From an uncultured Pelagibacteraceae bacterium (GTDB taxonomy: Bacteria; Pseudomonadota; Alphaproteobacteria; Pelagibacterales; Pelagibacteraceae): a stretch of 64,000 nt of DNA. The stretch covers positions 22,386-86,385 of the forward strand of contig CACOMZ010000003.1 of the NCBI GenBank assembly GCA_902628525.1. Direction: 5' to 3'. Under the pieces are notes generated by a model, which saw nothing but the letters and a program-made list of their open reading frames with translations, was not told the origin of the DNA and made no database searches. The translations under genes were made by a program, and so were the position numbers. The first letter of the stretch is position 1. Every line of letters starts with the position of its first letter. Shown here in pieces: positions 51,953-60,975 of this stretch.

Positions 51953-52480
51953 ATGTCTAGTTTTTTAGTTATATATTCAAGTACAGACGGTCATACAAAA
52001 ACAATCTGTGAAAGAATAAAAAATGTTCTAAAAAATGGAAATTTAGTAGAACTTTCATCCATAGAGGACGTCAAAAAAGTTGATTTATCCAGATTTGAAA
52101 AAATTATAATAGGTGCAAGCATAAGATACGGCAAACATTCCAAAGAACTTTATAATTTTATTAAGTTAAACAAAAATATTTTAGATCAAAAAAAATGTGC
52201 TTTTTTTTCAGTAAATGTTGTTGCTAGAAAACCAGAAAAAAATTCAGCTGAAACAAACCCTTATATAAATAAATTTTTAAAAATTTCAAAATGGAAACCA
52301 AATAAAATAAAAGTTTTTGCTGGTAAGGTTGATTATCCTAATTACAATTTAATTGATAAATACATAATTAAATTTATCATGATTATTACCGGAGGCCCTA
52401 CAGATACCTCCCAATCTTACGAGTTTACAGATTGGTCAAAAGTCGATGATTTTTCTGCAGAGTTAAGAAATAATAATTAA
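51953..52480 (+). CDS. hemG: Flavodoxin-type protoporphyrinogen oxidase
   Basis: VIYSSTDGHTKTICERI; IIIGASIRYGKHS; FFSVNVVARKPEK; MIITGGPTDTSQSYEFTDW. Confidence 0.88.
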   Translation: MSSFLVIYSSTDGHTKTICERIKNVLKNGNLVELSSIEDVKKVDLSRFEKIIIGASIRYGKHSKELYNFIKLNKNILDQKKCAFFSVNVVARKPEKNSAETNPYINKFLKISKWKPNKIKVFAGKVDYPNYNLIDKYIIKFIMIITGGPTDTSQSYEFTDWSKVDDFSAELRNNN

Positions 52481-52598
52481 ATATTGTGAAAAAACCTTTA
52501 TTTTACTCATTTTTTCAATTTTTTATTAACTGACTTGTAATACTGCAAAGAGCATATATATTATATACATTAGATAAGTCCTTATCAAAAAAATAACC

Positions 52599-53867
52599 AT
52601 GAACATCCAAGAATTAAAACTTAAATCATCTGAACAGCTTATTGCCCAAGCAGAGGAGCTTGGCATAGAAAATGCTAGCACATTAAGAAAACAAGAAATA
52701 CTCTTTGCTATTCTCAAGAAAGTTGCTGAAAAAGAGGAAATTACTGGTGTAGGTGTTTTACAATTATTACAAGATGGTTTTGGTTTTTTAAGAGCAATGG
52801 AATCAAACTATCTTCCAGGACCAGATGATATATACGTGAGTCCAAGTCAAATTAGAAAATTTGGTTTGAGAACCGGAGACACAGTCGAAGGACCGGTAAG
52901 AGCACCTAAAGAAGGCGAAAGATATTTTGCATTATTACAAGTTAGCAAGATAAATTTTGAAGAGCCCGAAAAAGCAAGACATAAAATTGCATTTGATAAT
53001 TTAACGCCGTTATATCCTGATAAACAATTAGTGATGGAAGTTGAAACGACAAAAGTTGAAAAAAAAAAAGACTTAACTCCAAGATTAATTGATTTGGTTA
53101 GTCCAATTGGTAAAGGACAAAGATCTATAATTATTTCACCACCGAAAGCAGGAAAAACAATGATCTTGCAAAGTATAGCAAACTCAATAGCAAAAAATTA
53201 TCCAGAATGTTACCTTATGGTGCTTCTTATTGATGAACGTCCAGAGGAAGTAACCGATATGCAAAGAACTGTAAAAGGAGAAGTAATTAGCTCTACTTTC
53301 GATGAACCGGCTCAAAGACACGTAGCAGTAGCAGAAATGGTTATTGAAAAAGCTAAAAGATTAACCGAGCATAAAAAAGATGTTATTATATTATTAGACT
53401 CTATAACAAGATTAGGAAGAGCATATAACGCAGTTATACCAAGTTCAGGTAAGGTTCTAACAGGAGGTGTTGACGCAAACGCACTGCAAAGACCAAAAAG
53501 ATTTTTTGGAGCAGCAAGAAATATCGAGGAAGGTGGTTCGTTAACAATTATTTCTACAGCCTTAATTGATACAGGAAGTAGAATGGATGAAGTAATTTTT
53601 GAAGAGTTTAAAGGTACAGGTAACAGCGAAACAATATTAGACAGAAAAATTGCAGATAAAAGAATATATCCAGCAATTGATATAACAAAATCGGGAACAA
53701 GAAGAGAAGAATTATTATTTGATAAAAATGATTTACAAAAGATGAATGTTCTTAGGAGAATAATTGCCCCAATGGGGACTATGGATGCAATTGAATTTAT
53801 AAATTCAAAATTAAAAGATACAAAAAATAATGCTGAGTTTTTTAACTCAATGAATAAGCCAGCATAA
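52599..53867 (+). CDS. rho: Transcription termination factor Rho
   Basis: [64 protein letters not shown]. Confidence 0.98.
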   Translation: MNIQELKLKSSEQLIAQAEELGIENASTLRKQEILFAILKKVAEKEEITGVGVLQLLQDGFGFLRAMESNYLPGPDDIYVSPSQIRKFGLRTGDTVEGPVRAPKEGERYFALLQVSKINFEEPEKARHKIAFDNLTPLYPDKQLVMEVETTKVEKKKDLTPRLIDLVSPIGKGQRSIIISPPKAGKTMILQSIANSIAKNYPECYLMVLLIDERPEEVTDMQRTVKGEVISSTFDEPAQRHVAVAEMVIEKAKRLTEHKKDVIILLDSITRLGRAYNAVIPSSGKVLTGGVDANALQRPKRFFGAARNIEEGGSLTIISTALIDTGSRMDEVIFEEFKGTGNSETILDRKIADKRIYPAIDITKSGTRREELLFDKNDLQKMNVLRRIIAPMGTMDAIEFINSKLKDTKNNAEFFNSMNKPA

Positions 53868-53890
53868 CAATTAATCATTACAATTAAAGT

Positions 53891-53920
53891 TTTACAGGTA
53901 CCTTAATTTGAAGCTATAAT
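53891..53920 (+). promoter_or_regulatory. Sigma70-type promoter of mnmE
   Basis: TTTACA (53891..53896), 18-nt spacer, TATAAT (53915..53920). Confidence 0.7.
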
Positions 53921-53926
53921 CTTCAA

Positions 53927-55258
53927 ATGACAATTTATGCTTTATCAAGTGGACCTGGGATATCCGGTATTGCTGTTGTAAGAATTTCAGGACAAGAAAC
54001 CTCTAAAGCAATTGAATTACTAACTGGCAAAAATGTTCCAAGACCAAGAGTAGCAACTCTCCGAAAAATCAATAAAATCAACACTTCTGAGCTAATTGAT
54101 GAAGGCATAATACTATGGTTTCCTGGGCCTGAGAGCTACACAGGTGAAGATATGGCTGAAATACAGGTGCACGGAAGCAAGGCCGTAATTGATGCTCTTC
54201 ATTCATCTATTTCAAATATCGAAAATTGCCGGCTGGCTGAACCTGGTGAGTTTACAAAACTTGCATTTCAAAATGGAAAAATAAATTTACTTAAAGCCGA
54301 GAGCATTGCAGATTTAATTTCTTCTGAAACTGAAATTCAGAGGCAGCAAGCGATTAAAATTATGAATGGAAAATCTGCTGATCAATTTAATTTTTTAAGA
54401 GAAAAACTTTTAAAAATTTTATCTCATGTTGAAGCAAAAATAGATTTTCCAGATGAAGATTTACCAAATAATATTTTAGAGGAAATTAAAAAAGGTTCCA
54501 ATGATGTTTTAATGAATATTAAAAAAATTTTAGATGATCAAAAAGTCGGAGAAAGGATCAGAGAAGGTTTTAAGATTGCAATTCTTGGACCTACTAATGC
54601 AGGCAAATCCAGTCTACTAAATTATCTGTCAAATAGAGATGTTGCAATAGTTTCTGAGATTGCAGGAACAACAAGGGATGTAATTGAAACTCATCTTAAT
54701 ATTGATGGTTATCCAGTAATTGTTTCTGATACTGCTGGGATAAGAGAGTCTAAAAATGAAATTGAAAAGAAAGGTATTAAATTATCTTTAAATAGAGCAG
54801 AAGAAGCTGATTTAAAGTTGGTGGTTGTTGACGCAAAAAACGTTGATTTTACTGATGTTTTGAGGGAATTGTTAGACCAAAATGCAATTTTAGTAATAAA
54901 TAAATCAGATCTTTTGGTTGGAGATATTGACCCTGAGATTAAAAAATTAAATCATGTATTAATTTCAATTAAAGAAAATTTAAACATTGACGAATTAATT
55001 TCAAAAATAAAAAATAATTTAAAAAATAAATTTATATCAAGTGATGATATTTTAATTACTAGAGAACGACATAGACAACATCTTGAACAGTGTTTAGAGC
55101 ATCTTAAAAATTTTAATAAAAAAAATGAACTTGAGGACTTTGACAAAGCTGCAGAAGATTTAAGATTAGCTACTAGGCATCTTGGTATGATTGTGGGAAA
55201 AGTCGATGTTGAAGAGATATTAGGCAGTATTTTCAACGATTTTTGCATAGGTAAATAA
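53927..55258 (+). CDS. mnmE: tRNA modification GTPase MnmE
   Basis: SSGPGISGIAVVRISG; GPTNAGKSSLLNYL; SDTAGIRES; C-terminal FNDFCIGK. Confidence 0.97.
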   Translation: MTIYALSSGPGISGIAVVRISGQETSKAIELLTGKNVPRPRVATLRKINKINTSELIDEGIILWFPGPESYTGEDMAEIQVHGSKAVIDALHSSISNIENCRLAEPGEFTKLAFQNGKINLLKAESIADLISSETEIQRQQAIKIMNGKSADQFNFLREKLLKILSHVEAKIDFPDEDLPNNILEEIKKGSNDVLMNIKKILDDQKVGERIREGFKIAILGPTNAGKSSLLNYLSNRDVAIVSEIAGTTRDVIETHLNIDGYPVIVSDTAGIRESKNEIEKKGIKLSLNRAEEADLKLVVVDAKNVDFTDVLRELLDQNAILVINKSDLLVGDIDPEIKKLNHVLISIKENLNIDELISKIKNNLKNKFISSDDILITRERHRQHLEQCLEHLKNFNKKNELEDFDKAAEDLRLATRHLGMIVGKVDVEEILGSIFNDFCIGK

Positions 55259-55374
55259 TACCCTATTTTCCTCATTTTAAAGCCCTTTTTACTAAAAAAT
55301 GTTGATAATTATAGCTTATTCAAGCAAAACTTTACGCACCTTGTAAATATAATAATCAGTTATAAATTTACTTT

Positions 55375-57246
55375 ATGAAAAATGATTTATCATATGATGT
55401 TGTAGTAATAGGTGGTGGACATGCTGGTTGTGAGGCTGCTGCAGCTTCTGCACGACTAGGAGTTAACACTGCCCTATTCACTCATAAGAAAGAAACTATT
55501 GGAGAGATGTCTTGTAACCCAGCAATTGGTGGTTTGGGTAAAGGACATTTAGTAAGAGAGATAGATGCCCTTGATGGTGTCATGGGAGAGGTTGCAGATA
55601 AATCGGGTATACAATTTAGATTATTAAATAGAAGTAGAGGCCCAGCAGTAAGAGGACCACGAACTCAATCTGATAGATCGTTATATCGTAAATATATGCA
55701 AGAAAAACTTGCAAACTACTGTAATTTAAGCATTTTTTCTGATCCTGTAATAAAGTTTATTTTTGATAAAAATACAATAACTGGCTTCATAACTAAAGAA
55801 GGTAAAAAAGTTTTATGTTCTAAGCTTATACTAACAACGGGCACTTTTTTAAATGGTTTGATACACATAGGCGATGAAAGAACACCTGCTGGAAGGTATG
55901 ATGAGAAACCTTCAACGGGATTAAGTGAACAATTAAAAAAATATAATTTTAAAATAGGAAGATTAAAAACAGGAACCCCTCCCCGACTTGACTCAAGAAC
56001 AATTAATTATGAAAATTTAGAGGAACAGTTTGCAGATGATGATCCTTATTTTTTTTCTTTCTTAACTAAAAAAAATATTAATAAACAAATTTCATGTCGT
56101 ATGACTTACACTAACGATAAGGTTCATAAAATTATTGAAAAAAATTTATCTAAGAGTGCTATGTATTCTGGTAGCATACAAGGTGTTGGGCCTAGATACT
56201 GCCCATCTATCGAAGACAAGATAGTAAAATTTGCTGATAAGGGTCGACATCAGATATTTTTGGAGCCTGAAGGGCTAAATGACCATACAATTTATCCAAA
56301 TGGCATCTCCACATCACTACCAGCTGATGTACAACAAGAAATATGTAACAATATCAATGGTTTAGAGAATGTATCTATTATAAGACCAGGATATGCCATA
56401 GAATATGACTATATAGATCCAAGAGAACTCTTTTTAACGCTTGAGACTAAGAAAATTAGCAACCTTTACCTTGCAGGTCAGATTAATGGAACAACAGGAT
56501 ATGAAGAGGCGGCAGCTCAAGGTCTTATAGCAGGGATAAATGCTGCTTTATCTCATAAAAAATTAGAACCCTTTATATTAGATAGATCTGATGCTTACAT
56601 AGGTGTAATGATTGATGATTTAGTAACTAAAGGTGTGGCTGAACCATACAGAATGTTTACATCAAGAGCTGAATATAGATTGAGCCTGAGATCTGATAAT
56701 GCCGATCAAAGATTAACTGCAAAAGGAGTGGATATTGGATTAATTGGTGATGTTAGAAAGTTTCTTTATCAAGATAAATTTGAAAAAATTAGTCAAATTA
56801 ACGTAAAAATGGGTCAATCAACTATATCACCTAATAAAGCAGATCAATTTGGTATAAAAATAGCAAAAGACGGTATTTTAAGATCTTCTAAGGAAATATT
56901 AACTCAAAAAGGGGTAGATATGAATAAAATTAGGGAAATATGGACTGATATACCTTTTTTTAGCAAGGAAATTGATGAACAGGTTGAAATTAATGCTCAT
57001 TATAGGGGTTATTTGAAGAAGCAAAAAGCTGATATTTTAGCCTTTAAAAGAGATGAAAACCTTATAATACCTGATAAAATTAATTATGACGGTCTTTCAG
57101 GATTGTCAAATGAGGTAAAAGCTAAATTTAAGAAAATAAAACCAAAAACAATGGGTCAAGCACTGAGAATTGATGGAATTACTCCAGCTGCTGTATATAT
57201 TTTGTTGTCACACGTCAAAAGAAAGTCTATTAAGCATATAGCTTAA
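55375..57246 (+). CDS. mnmG: tRNA uridine-5-carboxymethylaminomethyl modification enzyme MnmG
   Basis: [60 protein letters not shown]. Confidence 0.98.
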   Translation: MKNDLSYDVVVIGGGHAGCEAAAASARLGVNTALFTHKKETIGEMSCNPAIGGLGKGHLVREIDALDGVMGEVADKSGIQFRLLNRSRGPAVRGPRTQSDRSLYRKYMQEKLANYCNLSIFSDPVIKFIFDKNTITGFITKEGKKVLCSKLILTTGTFLNGLIHIGDERTPAGRYDEKPSTGLSEQLKKYNFKIGRLKTGTPPRLDSRTINYENLEEQFADDDPYFFSFLTKKNINKQISCRMTYTNDKVHKIIEKNLSKSAMYSGSIQGVGPRYCPSIEDKIVKFADKGRHQIFLEPEGLNDHTIYPNGISTSLPADVQQEICNNINGLENVSIIRPGYAIEYDYIDPRELFLTLETKKISNLYLAGQINGTTGYEEAAAQGLIAGINAALSHKKLEPFILDRSDAYIGVMIDDLVTKGVAEPYRMFTSRAEYRLSLRSDNADQRLTAKGVDIGLIGDVRKFLYQDKFEKISQINVKMGQSTISPNKADQFGIKIAKDGILRSSKEILTQKGVDMNKIREIWTDIPFFSKEIDEQVEINAHYRGYLKKQKADILAFKRDENLIIPDKINYDGLSGLSNEVKAKFKKIKPKTMGQALRIDGITPAAVYILLSHVKRKSIKHIA

Positions 57247-57911
57247 TGGATCAAGAAATTTTAAAATCATACTCAAGATTAAATGGCTTAAATGTTTCAC
57301 GTGAAACATTTTTAGACTTTGAAAACTATATATCCATGATTATTGAAAAAAATAAAAAAATTAACATAATTAGCCAAAATTCATCATCAAAAAAGACTAT
57401 AATTGAACGTCATATTATTGATTCTGCACAAATTATTGATTTCGTTGACTTTAATAGTAATACAACTATAGATTTAGGGTCTGGAGGAGGTTTACCTGGA
57501 ATTGTAGTGGCAATTATACTTAAAAATATGAAAAATAATATGGACGTGCATCTGTACGAAAAAAGCTATCATAAAAGCCACTTTTTAGAGGAAGTTTCTA
57601 AAAAACTAAATTTAAATACAAAAGTTTTTCAAAAAAATATTTTTGAAATAAAAAATTTAGAAACAGGCACGATTATGTCGAGAGCTTTTAAACCAATGCC
57701 TGTAGTTTTAGATTTAGTTTATGAAAATTTTTCAAAATATAAAAATTTAATTTTTTTTATGGGAAAGAGTGGAAAAAAAATATTTGAAGAATCCAAAAAT
57801 GATTGGGATTTAGAATACATTGAGAGAAAAAGTTTAACTAATGAAGATTCATTTTTATTAAATATAAAAAAAATTAGCAAGAATAATAAAAAAAGATATA
57901 AGAAAAATTAA
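57246..57911 (+). CDS. rsmG: 16S rRNA (guanine527-N7)-methyltransferase
   Basis: NVSRETF; ERHIIDSAQI; IDLGSGGGLPGIV. Confidence 0.93.
   Translation: MDQEILKSYSRLNGLNVSRETFLDFENYISMIIEKNKKINIISQNSSSKKTIIERHIIDSAQIIDFVDFNSNTTIDLGSGGGLPGIVVAIILKNMKNNMDVHLYEKSYHKSHFLEEVSKKLNLNTKVFQKNIFEIKNLETGTIMSRAFKPMPVVLDLVYENFSKYKNLIFFMGKSGKKIFEESKNDWDLEYIERKSLTNEDSFLLNIKKISKNNKKRYKKN
57293..57308. promoter_or_regulatory. parS centromere site
   Basis: Exact 16-bp palindrome TGTTTCACGTGAAACA within rsmG, just upstream of parAB. Confidence 0.95.
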
Positions 57912-58706
57912 ATGCAAATTATTTCAGTAATAAATCAAAAGGGTGGGGTAGGAAAAACAACAACGGTTATAAATTTAGCAGCTGGGCTGACACAACTTGA
58001 TAAAAAAATTTTAGTAATTGATTTAGATCCTCAAGGCAATGCAACAACAGGTCTTGGATTATCCAATGTAGATAACTCAAGTGACACAATTTATGGAGTG
58101 CTGAATGGAACTAGAGACATTAACGAGGTAATCAAGAAAACAAAGTTTGAAAATTTAGATATCATCACCTCAAATGTAGACCTATCAGGACTCGAAGTTG
58201 AAACCGCTGAGGATAGTAATAGAGCCTTTATATTGCAAGTTAAATTAACTGCTTATTTAAACAATTCTAGAGGATCATACGATTATGTTCTGATAGATTG
58301 TCCACCTTCATTAAGTCTTCTTACAGTTATGGCGCTTGTTTGTTCAAATTCACTTTTAGTTCCTCTACAAACAGAATTTTTTGCTCTTGAGGGTTTAACC
58401 CAGTTAATGAAGACAATTGAGAGGATAAAGGTAAGTCTAAATCCTGATTTAAAGATCCGAGGAATTCTTTTGACCATGTATGACAAGCGAAACAAGCTTT
58501 CATCTCAGGTCGAAAAGGAAGCTAGAGATTATTTTAGTGAAAAAGTTTATTCAACAGTAATACCAAGGAATGTAAGATTGTCAGAAGCGCCCTCACATGG
58601 AATGCCAGTTTTAATTTATGACAAATCATGTCCTGGAAGTAAATCCTATTTTAGTTTTACTGATGAATTTATAAATCAAGAGTCAACAATAGGGAGTGCT
58701 GCTTAA
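57912..58706 (+). CDS. parA: Chromosome partitioning ATPase ParA
   Basis: INQKGGVGKTTTVINLAAGL; DLDPQGNATTGLG. Confidence 0.97.
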   Translation: MQIISVINQKGGVGKTTTVINLAAGLTQLDKKILVIDLDPQGNATTGLGLSNVDNSSDTIYGVLNGTRDINEVIKKTKFENLDIITSNVDLSGLEVETAEDSNRAFILQVKLTAYLNNSRGSYDYVLIDCPPSLSLLTVMALVCSNSLLVPLQTEFFALEGLTQLMKTIERIKVSLNPDLKIRGILLTMYDKRNKLSSQVEKEARDYFSEKVYSTVIPRNVRLSEAPSHGMPVLIYDKSCPGSKSYFSFTDEFINQESTIGSAA

Positions 58707-59548
58707 TGGATAAAATTAAAAAAGGTCTAGGAAGGGGCTTATCTTCTTTAATTGGTGAATCTAAAGTAGAGGTCCAAAAAAATCAACTACCAGTAAGCGA
58801 CTTAATACCAAACAAATACCAACCAAGAAAAAATTTTGATGAGGCAAACTTAGAGGATTTAACAAATTCTTTAAAAGAAAGAGGAATGATACAACCGATC
58901 ATAGTTAGAAAATCAAATAATGAAAATTCAAAATTTGAAATAATTGCAGGCGAGAGAAGGTGGCTAGCGGCACAGAGAGCAGGTATTCACAATGTTCCAG
59001 TGGTAATCACTGAGGCAGATGATTTAAAATCTTTAGAGTTTGCTATAGTTGAAAATGTGCAAAGACATGATTTAAATCCTCTTGAAGAGGCTCAAGGGTA
59101 CAAACGTCTAATAGATGAATTTTCATATGATCAAGAAAAAGTTTCAAAATTTATTGGTAAAAGCAGAACCTATATAACAAATTCTTTGAGAATACTTACT
59201 TTACCCGACGAAGTTATAAAATTAATAGAATCTAAAAAGTTATCGACTGGGCATGCCAAGATTTTAGTAGGCCTCGATAATGCAATTTTTGTAGCTAAAA
59301 AAATTTTAGAAAATAAACTCTCTGTAAGACAAGCAGAAAATTTTGTTCAACTATTTAAAAAGAAAAGGCAAAAACCAAAGATTACAAAGGATACAAACAT
59401 TATAGCTTTAGAGTTATCCATATCTAACAAAATTGGTTTAAATGTTGACATCCAAAATAACAAAAGAAATAAAGGTAAAATTTCTTTTGAATATAAAGAT
59501 TTAGATCAGCTAAATAAAATTATAGATATAATTAAATCTAATTATTAG
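58706..59548 (+). CDS. parB: Chromosome partitioning protein ParB
   Basis: GLGRGLSSLIG; IIAGERRWLAAQRAG; ENVQRHDLNPLEEAQGYKRL. Confidence 0.97.
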   Translation: MDKIKKGLGRGLSSLIGESKVEVQKNQLPVSDLIPNKYQPRKNFDEANLEDLTNSLKERGMIQPIIVRKSNNENSKFEIIAGERRWLAAQRAGIHNVPVVITEADDLKSLEFAIVENVQRHDLNPLEEAQGYKRLIDEFSYDQEKVSKFIGKSRTYITNSLRILTLPDEVIKLIESKKLSTGHAKILVGLDNAIFVAKKILENKLSVRQAENFVQLFKKKRQKPKITKDTNIIALELSISNKIGLNVDIQNNKRNKGKISFEYKDLDQLNKIIDIIKSNY

Positions 59549-60530
59549 AGTCCATTTTAGTCTGATTTATAATAAAATCTGTAATTAAGTTAATTGAATT
59601 ATCATAGTTTCTTTTTATTGAAAGCTCTATATTACTTATTTTATATAATAAATTTTTAATTTTATTAGGACTCCAATTTAAAATTTGTTGTTTTGTAATT
59701 TCTTTTTCTTTCCAAAAAATTGGAGGTTTGGCTGAAGAAATTGTTAGATCTAAATCGTTATTTTTTTCGTACTCAACAGAAAGTTTTAAAATTTTCTTTA
59801 ATTTATTAAGAAAAATTCTTGTAATCAGCACACTTTCTTCATTGTTAAAATGATTTTCAGCTAAAATATTTAACGTTTTAGCTTTATTTTTGGCTAAGCA
59901 GCTATCCACTAGCTCTGAAATACTATGATTTTCGATCAAATTAGTTAATTTTAATATAGTTTCTTTGTTAACTTTCTTTCCTTTCTTTGCATAAAATTCG
60001 ATTTTTTGTAATTCCGTAAATAAAATTTTTCTATCCCCATTACATTTATTGATAATTAAATTCAAATCTGATGGTGAGATAGGAATATTTTTTTCTCTAA
60101 ATTTTTCTGATGCAATTTTAGATAATGTTTGGTTTGTATCTGGGTAGAATGGTACACATATACATCTTTTATCTTTTTCGAAATAGGATCTTAGTTTTGA
60201 TTTTTTTTCTAAATTGTCAGCATCAATAATGATAATTAAGTCTTTAATTTCTTTATTAATAATATCAGATAAAATTTTAAATATTTTGTCGGTCGCTCTG
60301 TTGATAATAATTAATTTTTCATTTTCAAAAAGAGACTTGGTATAAATTGATTCTATAAAATTATGAGTATTATCTATAATTTCTTGCTCATCATAATTTG
60401 AGGTGATTATTCTATTTTTTAATAATTCATTTTTTACTTGAGATTTCAATCCCTCATTTTTTCCATAGAGGAGAATAAAAGAATTTTTATTAAGGTTTAT
60501 TTTTCTTGTTTCAAAATTTTTAATAATCAC
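59538..60530 (-). CDS. holA: DNA polymerase III delta subunit
   Basis: LLYGKNEGLKSQVKNELL; order parB-holA-lptE-leuS; HolA-like pattern. Confidence 0.85.
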   Translation of the reverse strand: MIIKNFETRKINLNKNSFILLYGKNEGLKSQVKNELLKNRIITSNYDEQEIIDNTHNFIESIYTKSLFENEKLIIINRATDKIFKILSDIINKEIKDLIIIIDADNLEKKSKLRSYFEKDKRCICVPFYPDTNQTLSKIASEKFREKNIPISPSDLNLIINKCNGDRKILFTELQKIEFYAKKGKKVNKETILKLTNLIENHSISELVDSCLAKNKAKTLNILAENHFNNEESVLITRIFLNKLKKILKLSVEYEKNNDLDLTISSAKPPIFWKEKEITKQQILNWSPNKIKNLLYKISNIELSIKRNYDNSINLITDFIINQTKMDSNN

Positions 60531-60972
60531 TTATTTTTATTAAATTTAGAATTAATTTTTCTACAACAATTTCAGAGAAATTTCTTTTTATGTCTTTTTC
60601 ATAATTAGTCTGCTCAAAATTATCACTATTTTTCTTAATTTTAAAATTCTCTTTAAACTCTAATTCTTTTTCGTTACTTGAATTTATTTTAAATTTTACA
60701 ATCATTTCAAGATTATAATCAGTTGCTTCTCCAGTTGCATTTTTTGCAAGTATAATTTTTTTAAATTCCGATTTAAAAGTTATATCGTGTATGTTTGAAG
60801 ATCCTTTATTTGATGATATTCTTAAGTTATTTTTTATAAAATTATTGATTTCAAAGTCACCTTCCATACTTATTATATTAATTTCGAGATCACTCTTCAT
60901 TTCTTCGTAAAGTGAAGTATAGCCACAACCATAAATAAGAGTTATTAGTATTAACATTAAAATTTTTTTCAT
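60520..60972 (-). CDS. LptE-like LPS-assembly lipoprotein
   Basis: Lipoprotein signal MKKILMLILITLIYGCGYTSLY; position between holA and leuS. Confidence 0.75.
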   Translation of the reverse strand: MKKILMLILITLIYGCGYTSLYEEMKSDLEINIISMEGDFEINNFIKNNLRISSNKGSSNIHDITFKSEFKKIILAKNATGEATDYNLEMIVKFKINSSNEKELEFKENFKIKKNSDNFEQTNYEKDIKRNFSEIVVEKLILNLIKISDY

Positions 60973-60975
60973 AAT

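Noticed and set aside
53312-53878. 188-aa minus-strand ORF opposite rho
   Set aside because: Antisense shadow ORF of a highly conserved gene; no recognisable motif or RBS.
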